A DNA stretch of 64,000 bases. Origin: Warburgia ugandensis. Its lineage: Eukaryota > Streptophyta > Magnoliopsida > Canellales > Canellaceae. Position 1 is the stretch's first letter. Every line of letters starts with the position of its first letter. A program made the position numbers and the translations under genes. A model generated the notes under the pieces. That model searched no databases, was not told where the DNA came from, and was given only the letters and a program-made list of their open reading frames with translations. The DNA lies in contig CP141127.1 of NCBI GenBank assembly GCA_035236585.1, forward strand, positions 61,919,495 to 61,983,494, in the 5' to 3' direction. Positions 12,950-21,608 of this stretch are shown here, one piece after another.

Positions 12950-14204
12950 AGTTCTTTGGATGAAAAAAAAAAAATCTTTTAATAAAAATAAATTATTGAA
13001 ATTTAAAATAAAAAAGCTGCAAACATCAAGTCAAACCTAAGTCATTCCTAGCATGACAAATGGACTAGTTTTAACGAAAACACTTGTCATACATGAAAAA
13101 AGAGGTGTGTAATCCTTCCCGTTCTCTTAAACATGTACTCTACTGGTACCTAAATATATCTTAGGGCCAATGATATACCAGGAAATAAGTTAAACAGATT
13201 AGGATGTGCCGTTCTGTCCGTTTATGACCAGCCCCAGACAGTTCCTTAAGTTGTACACCTTTCTGCAAATAAAGAGTTCAATTCTCATTTTATCGAAATC
13301 CACAAGTTGAGGCACTTGTGTAACAAGGAATGCATAGTTCTTGTTTCCTCCAAGTGAACGAAGCCACCCAATTCTAGCCCTTCTAGATGGAACCAATACA
13401 AGCAAGAGATAGTTATATGTTCTCCTTCTTACTTTACTGTCGAAATGTAAAAGTTAAATTTATAAGACGAGTGATTTCCCACCATGAATGGAATCCCTTC
13501 TTCTGCAAGAGAAATTTGGTGATATCTCATGATTGTTGACCCTAGCAATGGAGGCTGCTTGACGATTTCTTTTGAAGAATTACTAACCAGTTGAAGTGGG
13601 CCTCTTCTTAGTGGAACCAGGAGGGTATCCCTATTCCATTATTCAAGCACGACTAAAAAAATTTCATAAACCGAAAAAAGGCTGGATCCGTTTACATCCC
13701 TAAATCACTTGACATGAGATCTTAATTTGCAAAATCACTCTTGGATTGATGATCAAAGCCCTTCCTTAGGTTACGGAGGGTGTTAGCTTGACCCTGAGCC
13801 CCCTTCCCAACGAGACAATGCTGTGAAACCTGATTTGCCGCTTTTGACATCTCCTTTTTTAGGCATGCAGGTCGGGTTCAGCTTGATTCATAGGAACCAG
13901 TTCTAACGATGCTCTCATCTCTTTATCTTACTACTTAATTGGCTTTTATAGCCTGTGACAAAGCTTACAAGGAAAATTCCAAGAAGAATGATAATAGAAA
14001 GATCCGTTGCACCCCATACTTGTGCAAAGATCCGTTGAGCAAATTTCTATCAAACCACTTCATACTAATGCTCCCTAAGAAGTTATGTCAAAGATGTGAT
14101 TATAGAAGAAAACTGGTACTACTTTTTTTCGTATGAATATACTTTGGCCATAATAGGAGACATTTTATACAGCCAGTTTCTCAAATTAGAAGGTGCAGAA
14201 AAAA
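12950..14204. other. Inverted-repeat spacer with gene-like fragments
   Basis: From about 13090 to 14140 the sequence is less AT-rich than its flanks and contains several protein-like stretches. On the minus strand there is an open piece at 13199-13405 with ARIGWLRSLGGNKNYAFLV. Another minus-strand piece near 13445-13575 contains EEGIPFMVGNHSSYKFNFY. A third, at about 13720-13850, contains VSQHCLVGKGAQGQANTLRN. On the plus strand there is a 65-residue frame at 13939-14136. I do not recognise any of these and no complete gene can be assembled. They could be captured host fragments or a decayed insertion. Confidence 0.4.
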
Positions 14205-14860
14205 CAAACTGGTTCTAGCTGCTGGATTATCTTATGTCCAAATAAGTTCAACTATTTGTGTTTGTAGTCATCCTTCCACCAACAACCCCAAAATATTTTA
14301 TTCATCTTTTGATTTAAGTTGCAGGACTTGACGCCCTTAACATCGTGCAATTGAGAAGAGCCTTTTCACTCGAAACAGTTACTTAAACCGACCCAGGACC
14401 GAAACTGATTGGACTTAGGGTAAAATTTTTATAAAAAAAATTCATTGTAAAATGAAAATAATCCGTTGTAAAATTATTTGTGCACATTATATAGCAAAAT
14501 TTTATTGGATTAGTTTTCAAAGATAAAATAGCCCTCTAGCAAGTTGCTCATATTGAAAATTATTTTCACAGATGAGGTACACTGAAAGTTCTTTTTTAAA
14601 ATTGAACATAACATGCCATTAAAAGGAATCATTTCACTTCATTTAGTAGCCACGTGGTCTCTCCAAAGGGCTTGCATTTATCGATTAAACATATAAGGGT
14701 CTATACTGCTCCACTTGTTCCTGGACAGCCCAAAATCTAATGTTCCGTTAAATTTTATAGAGAAAGTGGACAGCTAGAAAAAATAATAGGTAAAAGCATC
14801 CAATGAGCATGAATTTTGACAAATAGGCCATATAGGGTAGCTAAAGTTGTTTAGAATTAA
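14205..14860 (-). repeat. Right arm of long inverted repeat
   Basis: This is the inverted partner of 11935-12650. Pairings include CATCGTGCAATTGAGAAGAG with the left-arm region near 12530, AAACTGATTGGACTTA with that near 12475, and GGTAAAAGCATCCAATG with that near 12010. The arms differ by substitutions and small indels. Confidence 0.75.
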
Positions 14861-17800
14861 ATCTAAAATCTTTATTAGTGTCTTTCTTGTTATAGATCTT
14901 TGCGGCCATATGCAAGTTATTTTGCCACTAACCATTCTCATCAATTTAGCAAACAAAGTTCTTGCTATAGATGCAAAACAAGGTTGATATGACACGAAAA
15001 TAACACATGCTAGAAAACATACAAGTTGGCAACAACTCTATTTCCATAATGAATTCATGTCTTTAATGTTCCTTAACCTATGAATATTAGAAAGGGAACG
15101 AACACTACCCTCGTAAATTATCTTGGTTAAAAGATGCTGCAACTTATTATAGCTTAATTAATCCTCAGAGTACTACGTTATCTCTTTGTCGAAATGTCAG
15201 CTATCAGCAAATTTATCAAGAAACGAATCACAAACATAACATTTTATAACAGGGAAACCTACAAGTGGCAAACCAATTGATTGTTCAACATGAATATCCA
15301 CAAACAAGCTCATTTGGAAATTTTTATACATCTTATTAACAGCATAAAGTCACATCATAAGCATGACAAATCATGTAGATGCTCGTTGATCCAATCTTGA
15401 CAGCTAAATATGGCGATAAGTACCCAAATCACTTCTCTGATGTATTCTTCCCATATACTTGGTCCAAAATAAATGCATGATGGAAACAACTCACAGGAGA
15501 TAACTGGCCATAAACAGAAGACTCCTGATATGACAAAGTAGTCTGCTCACTAGACTCCTACAATGTCACCATTAACAAGCAGGTCAAAATATATCATCCG
15601 TAAGATACATGAAACATCAGCAAGTTGATAGCACTAAGAAAGGACAACACCAAAGCTAAAGCATAAGCACATCAAATAATTCTCTTCCTGTTATAGATTT
15701 TTGGAAGTTTCTTTGAAGATCTTAATGGTATTTCAAGAAAAATGCACCTTCAGTAATGCATCCAAGGATTAAACAGGAAGTATGTTAGAACCTTACAGCT
15801 ATGCGTGTGGCATAGATAGTTTTGACTAAGATTGTAACGAATGCAGCAATTAATGCCAATTATCCATTAAAATATGCCTTCAGACTAACTGAAAGCGTAA
15901 AAATGATCCAAGGAACTAATTCATCCCCGTAATACTACTTCATCTGCTTCTGCATTCATGGATTTAGAGGATACCATGATTGCTGTTAGAACTTGTTTGT
16001 GGCCTTTAAGATATATTAAAACGGTTACCATCACCTCTGCATGTATAGGAGCACACAGCCAAACTATCCATCTGATGAACCATCATTGCCTTGGATAGCT
16101 CATGGTAAGAAATGCCACAAATTAGAGATCTTTAACGTCAAATGGTCTTTTAAAATAAAATGGTCACTAGTTCACTTCAGGACAGGAGAAGTCTATTGAC
16201 TAGGTATTATAGGTTAATACAAGTACTGCACAGTAGACCTTTTATTGTAGGATTCATCATAATGGTTATCCTGATAGTATGCCCATATGCCCACGAGCAC
16301 AGTCATCAAGTGAAGAACCAATCTAATAACAACGTGTAATAGGGAAAAGGAAAAACACCCATTATGATAACTTTTGGGATGTACGAATCATCTTGAGCAG
16401 CAATGCTCTCCAGCCAGAGCTATAGGAAGGAAAACAAACATAAAATACTTGCATATTATCAAAGATAACTGCAACTATCCTCGGTGTGAATCCAATTATG
16501 TTATATATACTTCTCAAAACATAAGCAACAAGACAGTCTCTGATTGCAAAAGAAAACTTAAAACAATTTCTAAAAGACTCCAATCTAGACCATGAGACTT
16601 ATGAAATAGTAAACAACTTCTAAAAGACTCAATCTAAAGCAAAAAAAAATTATTCCAGAAATAGAGTTACTTGGATTCCTAACATAGTAGAACTCTAAAA
16701 CAGTCAAAAACCTCCATCTCACTGTTCCCATGAACAGTAAAATGTGCACAATAACATGGTTACTTTCATGTGAATAGTAACTTGTGAACAGTGCTAAAAA
16801 GAGAATAATTGCTCTGCATCCCTATCCTCCCAAAGTAGCTTATCCCTTTTGTTTCATCTCCTGGAGTACTAGAACCAGAAGAATGGAAGTACACGAAGAG
16901 GATCAGAAACAACACATTACAGAAACTGTCCATCCCTACCCATAGGTCAAGCAAGCATTGGGATCTTCATAGACAATCTTTAATTATAGCTCACTAAATG
17001 CAAGAAATGGCTCCAACTGCATCCTAAGTCTGTCCTCGTTCTCAGATTTTTCAGTTCCTATCTGCTTGACTTTGAATAAGAAAAAGTTTCTGTGTTTTCC
17101 TTTGAGGAGTTGGCCATGGCAAAGGACTGCAAGTAGTTGATTTAAAATGATGCCTGTCAAAGTTTCCCCTGTATCCATCAACACCAATACCGATGTTTGT
17201 CCTAAGTCACAACCAAACAACAAAGGAAAAGATCCAAATCCTAAAACTTCCTCCACAGGAAAGTAAGATACCGGGTAAGATATAAATAAAGTAGCTAGTT
17301 CAGTAACATAGCTCAGGAGCTGTACTAGAGAAAGTCTCATAATAAGTCAGCAAGAATCAAATAACTATGAGTTTCGGAGACCTGAGAAGGTTCATACAAA
17401 TTCTGCACTACAGAAGACTCTCAAGGAATGAACTCTTCACTAGTGAATATCCTGAATTAAGGATAATAAAACAACTCAAGGCTGGAATGGGGCTTTTGAA
17501 GAAAAACTAGCTACCAGCTGTTCGCATACGTAGCATCAACAAGCTTTTATTGTTTTCTTCATGCATGAAAATTAATCTATTTGCTTTCTCCAAGCAGATG
17601 GCTCCAACTAAAATTAGCATACTGAGGAAGTGAACAAGCATGCCACACCAACACTTCCAAAAATCCCGTGCACACCTCTTCCAGTGAGATTCAAGAATTT
17701 AATCTCACAAATAGGACCACCCATCAAAGCTGGTCATCATCCGAGATAGAGACAAATCAAGTAATAGTAAATTATCTCTCTTGTGCTTCATCAACTACAC

Positions 17801-18371
17801 ATTATATGTAACACACTGATAAATGTTCAAATCCTCAGAAGTACACTTCACAGCCGAACAATTTTCTGAACTTTTTCCTCCTCCTGCAACCAACAAACTG
17901 ATAGGGAAAAGTTGACCTATTCCGGTGATGTTACTAACACCAGAATGCAGGTGTTAATAATATCTTTCACACGTGAATCTAGGTTTGTGTCACTGTATCA
18001 AGAAAGGCAAGGCTACAATTGACCTCTGATCTATTTGTTCCACAAGCATAGGTTGATTTGGCACTTCCCTGTATCCACTCTGAAAAATTCAATGTCTCAA
18101 GTTTGGACTTGTCTTCAGTTTAAAAATTCTAGATTTCCCTCTGCCTGTAATGTAAATTTAAAAAGATTTCACCTATTGAACATAGTTACTTCTATAAAGC
18201 AAAATAGAAGTTTTAAGCTTGCAAGTTTAAGTTCACTCACCCACACAACTTATTAATATTGATAATTAATAATTAAATAAAATCTCATGGAGATAATAAT
18301 ATTCTAGATATGGTATTGGACTTGTCCCCAGCATAACATTCCAAAAGAAACAACACTACAATAAGAAAAAA
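14861..18371. other. Low-copy-looking DNA, no gene recognised
   Basis: There are no transposon domains and no long frame. The longest, 118 codons at 16984-17340 on the minus strand, resembles nothing I know and lacks supporting splice structure. Base composition is slightly less AT-rich than in the LTR regions. It may be intergenic or intronic, or contain non-coding transcripts that cannot be told from sequence alone. Confidence 0.4.
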
Positions 18372-18372
18372 A

Positions 18373-18550
18373 AGGCAGCCTGGTGCACAAAGCTCCCATG
18401 TATGCTGGGTTTGGGGAAGGAGCCGACCACAAAAGGCCTATAATACACAGCCTTACCTTGTACTTGGAAGAGGCTGTTTTCACACCTCAAACCCGGGACC
18501 TCCAAGTCACACATTGACAACTCAACCGTTGTACCAAGGCTCCCCTTCTA
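18373..18550 (-). mobile_element. Au-like SINE
   Basis: A tRNA-derived SINE lies on the minus strand. The A-box is the complement of CTCAACCGTTGTA (18521-18533) and the B-box the complement of CTCAAACCCGG (18487-18497). The body has the Au-family landmarks CCTGGTGCACAAAGCTCCC, CACAGCCTTACCTTG and GAGGCTGTTTTCAC. Its 3' end lies at an A-rich run near 18365. CTACAAT occurs at 18356-18362 and 18560-18566 and may be a target-site duplication, though not tightly adjacent. These elements are copied by LINE machinery in trans. Confidence 0.75.
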
Positions 18551-18605
18551 CTTACAACTCTACAATCAACTGATCAAAATCAAACACTACTGTAAAAGAC
18601 GGAAA

Positions 18606-18707
18606 ATAGCTTTCCTAGCATAGTGGTGCAAGAAGTCTCTCCCTTCAAAGGTCAAGGGTTCAAGACTGCTCAGGGTTGTGTTTGTCTAGCATTCAAAAAA
18701 AAAAAAA
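18606..18707 (+). mobile_element. Short tRNA-derived SINE with poly-A tail
   Basis: TAGCATAGTGGTG (18616-18628) fits a polymerase III A-box and GGTTCAAGACT (18657-18667) fits a B-box. They are about 30 bp apart, as in tRNA-derived promoters. A 13-base A run follows (18695-18707). The element is short and its family is not recognised. It lies tail-outward next to the Au-like copy. Confidence 0.6.
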
Positions 18708-18710
18708 GAC

Positions 18711-19540
18711 AATAATTTGTCATAGAGAGTAAAAGTTAAAAAAAAAAAAAAAAAAAAACAAGCTTTTTAGACATGAAAAGAAACATTAATGGCACAGTTG
18801 CAAACCTTAAAAGCTCCAAAACACGATTCACTCATCAAACTTGAAATCATTGTAGGTGTTTAAAACTTCTAGACATGATGTAATACAAGAAAATGTTAAC
18901 ACTTCCTAACTGGTAAAGACATACTCCTACCAATCTTGAAACATGGCCACAACCCATAAAAATATATGTTAAAACCTTCAAACATGCTCATAGTTACTCA
19001 AAACACACAATATAAAAATCAGCTGTCTGTTGTATTTGATTGAAAGACGGATTCAACTCGTATCAATGAACTTAGTAAAACCACCATAGTAGTCTATAGG
19101 CTGCAAACAGTATATCCATCATGAAACAATTACTTAAGGGATGAAACAAAAGAAAGGAAGGCCAGAAAGAAACATTCAAATCCCAAAGCACAGCTATGCT
19201 ACCCTGTGAAGTCTAAGGCTATGAATAGAGCATATTTGAGGGGGAAACAGAAATTATGGGAGAGAGAAATTGTATGCGTTGACAAACAAATTTTGTTACT
19301 TATATCATTTTCACAACTCATGTGAATAGTACTGAACTGACATAAATGCCCTTGCACATAGCATGTTCTAACAGTAAGCAATGCTCCAAACACTGGTTTA
19401 GATCCTAATTTAATAATAGAACAAATTGTGGATTTAGGAATGTCTCTATTGACAGCATATCAATTTATTTATTTATCAGATTATGTTCCAAGTTCATAGG
19501 AGTTAGTTTAAGGATGTTATTTCCTTTTTTTTTTTTTTTA
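18711..19540. other. AT-rich sequence with poly-A and poly-T runs
   Basis: It contains an A run at 18738-18758 and a T run near 19528-19540. The short frames have no similarity I recognise. Confidence 0.4.
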
Positions 19541-19550
19541 GCTCATCTAT

Positions 19551-19771
19551 TTCCTGATTTCTTGTGACATTACCAGATTCTAAGATCTGAATTTTGTTTC
19601 CTGATTTGTCGTAATTTTGCCACATTCTGCGATCTGAATTTTGTTCCCTGTTTTGTTGAGATTTTACCAGATTCTAATATATAGATTTAGGTTGTATTTG
19701 CTGTATATAATAGGTGTTGTATCATTCAATAAAATATTATCAGAGTATTTTCTTTTTCTTCTCTGTTTTCA
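19551..19771 (+). repeat. Copia LTR 3' part with internal tandem repeat
   Basis: The end TCTTCTCTGTTTTCA is followed at once by a Met-tRNA primer-binding site, so this is the 3' end of a plus-orientation LTR. It contains AATAAA in CATTCAATAAAATATTAT. Upstream, 19551-19690 holds about three units of a 45-47-bp repeat with CAGATTCTAA and GATCTGAATTTTG cores. Matching LTR ends occur at 20577-20670 (inverted) and 20671-20760 (direct). Confidence 0.7.
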
Positions 19772-19783
19772 TGGTATCATAGC
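19772..19783 (+). other. Primer-binding site, plus orientation
   Basis: TGGTATCATAGC begins right after the LTR end, matching TGGTATCAGAGC except for one base. This is complementary to the initiator-Met tRNA 3' end. Confidence 0.7.
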
Positions 19784-19799
19784 TTTGGGACAGTTTATC

Positions 19800-20539
19800 T
19801 GAAACAGATTCTTTAGTTCCTCCTAACATGAAATGTTTCCAACTATTTTCCCTTCTCACTTCTGCAAAAGCCTCCCAAATGCTTGGAAAAGGTTTATTCC
19901 AAGCAGCTAACACCGTACCTCATCTAACTCCTTGTTCAAACCATGAAGAAAATCAAATACCCTGTCTTTTTCAAGCATTTGCTTGTACTTCAAGCTAATT
20001 CTCAGCACAATGCCAAATTGTATCATAAAACATATCTATCTCCTGCCATAACTCAGTCAGAGTATTGATATATTCTGTCACCAAAAGGTTACCTTGTTTT
20101 GTGTTTTTTAGGGCAGATCTAATCTCAAAACACTGGGCCGAGTTTTCCAAATCCGAGTACATTTCGTGAACCAGATCCCATATCTCCTTCGCCATTTTAT
20201 AGAATATATAGGTCCGGCCAATTTTAGGTTACATAAAATTAACTGACCATGCCATAACCATAGAATTCTCCAATTTCAGGTTGAATAGCCTGCTTCTCCT
20301 TCCTTCGGAGCTTTGGTTGTAGCTGTCAAGTAGCTGAGTTTGCCTTTGTCTCGAATTACCAGTATAACCAATTGAGACCATTCCAAAAAATTCACTCCAT
20401 TGAGTTTGTGCTGGGTTATTTGAAGGGAATGAGTATCACTGACAGCAGGAGCCATAGAGGATGGCAGTTTTTGAGATGATTCAGATGATACCTCTGAAGC
20501 ACTCGCTTGGGTAGCATCTATCATGGCTATTTTAGCCAT
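19800..20539 (-). pseudogene. Ty1/copia gag fragment
   Basis: The minus strand starts with a Met at 20539 and gives the copia gag N-terminus (about residues 45-60: KLNGVNFLEWSQLVILVI). Next come AKEIWDLVHEMYSDLENSAQ and a YINTLTELWQEID block (19995-20195). Beyond a stop it reads PFPSIWEAFAEVRREEN near 19830-19880, matching the gag C-terminal helix region. Stops and frameshifts break it, and no nucleocapsid or pol follows. It is bounded on the left by an LTR pointing towards it rather than by its own downstream region, so it is a rearranged relic. Confidence 0.75.
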
Positions 20540-20563
20540 TAGAAATAGTGATCAAAGAAAGAT

Positions 20564-20576
20564 GACTCTAATACCA
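20564..20576 (-). other. Primer-binding site, minus orientation
   Basis: GACTCTAATACCA is the complement of TGGTATTAGAGTC, a near match to the Met-tRNA site. It abuts the minus-orientation LTR at 20577 and precedes the minus-strand gag, as in a normal 5' end. Confidence 0.75.
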
Positions 20577-20760
20577 TGAAAACAGAGAAGAATGAAAAAA
20601 AAATTCTCTGATAATATTTTATTGAATGATACAGCACCTATTATATACAGGAAATACAACCAAAGTCTAGTCTGGATTTAGGCTGCATTTCTTGTATAAT
20701 AGGTGTTGTATCATTCAATAAAATATTATGAGAGAGTTTTTTCTTTCTTCTCTATTTTCA
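20577..20760. repeat. Back-to-back inverted copia LTR ends
   Basis: 20577-20670 is a minus-orientation LTR end that starts TGAAAACAGAGAAG. It joins almost directly to a plus-orientation copy of the same end, 20671-20760, which finishes TCTTCTCTATTTTCA. The two 90-bp arms are nearly complementary with almost no spacer, forming a palindrome. Confidence 0.8.
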
Positions 20761-21608
20761 GTCTCTTTTGGTGATAACCTTTCATTAGGAATATTAAGAG
20801 ATTAGCTGCTTACAAGCTACAATGGCCAGTGCAAAGCATCAATATTTCACGATGCTAAATCTGAACTCCTCTTTGAGATGGAAGCTCTTAGTTGGGTAGC
20901 AAGGCTCAGATTAAAGTGACTCATCATCCAAGTTATACCGCCCTTAGCATCCATGAAGATTTGCTTCCATTGCATCTTTCTTAGTACTCAACTGCTCTAC
21001 TGAAAAGCAGAAGAAATAACTATTTCTATAAGTGCCTGTCTTTTTTGCTTATATGAACTACATATGTACATCTTCATATCTAAATAAAGGGAAACACCAT
21101 GAGCTTAGGCTCCATGATAATTGACTAATTGCCCTAGTTCACAGAAAATTGTAACATCACAATTGATACTGAGGGGGTTTATGTTTATAATAAGGTCAGC
21201 TCAAAGTGTACAACACAATTTACAGCAGCAGTTAACATGATACAATTTGTGTAAAAATATCTGCGTTTGTCTGACCCTAACTGGCAATTTCTATTGAAGT
21301 GACTACATTTTGTAACACCATAATGTCAAGAAGTTGAGATGCAAAAACAACACATATACACAAGATATGGGATATAAGTCAGTAAAGCAACAACTTCATT
21401 TAGTCTCAAAAACATGGGGCTATTCAGAATGATACTAAAGCACAGTACCATGTTGTTTCTTTCGAGTGGTCCAGACAGCATGAGCCTCTTCAACGAAAGA
21501 ATTTCTATAATTACAATAGAGAGAAGAAACTTACATTTCTAAAATATTATAGGTTCTCTATCCCTGCTGCATTGTTATTTGTCATTTTGTATAACCTTGA
21601 TCTTCAAT
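20761..21608. other. 3' flank of the receptor kinase gene
   Basis: This stretch holds the likely 3' untranslated region and terminator of the minus-strand gene, but no canonical AATAAA on that strand stands out. A weak AAATAAC-like match lies at 21571-21580. No other gene or transposon domain is seen. Confidence 0.45.

Noticed and set aside
13090-14140. Organellar (mitochondrial or plastid) DNA insertion
   Set aside because: The base composition and fragments suggested it, but no organelle gene could be recognised. It is kept only as an alternative to check.
16984-17340. 118-codon minus-strand frame as a gene
   Set aside because: No recognisable domain, no clear splice context, and a frame of this length is possible by chance in a 64-kb window.
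18480-18667. A- and B-box matches as tRNA genes
   Set aside because: No cloverleaf can be completed with an acceptor stem. The surrounding sequence fits SINEs.
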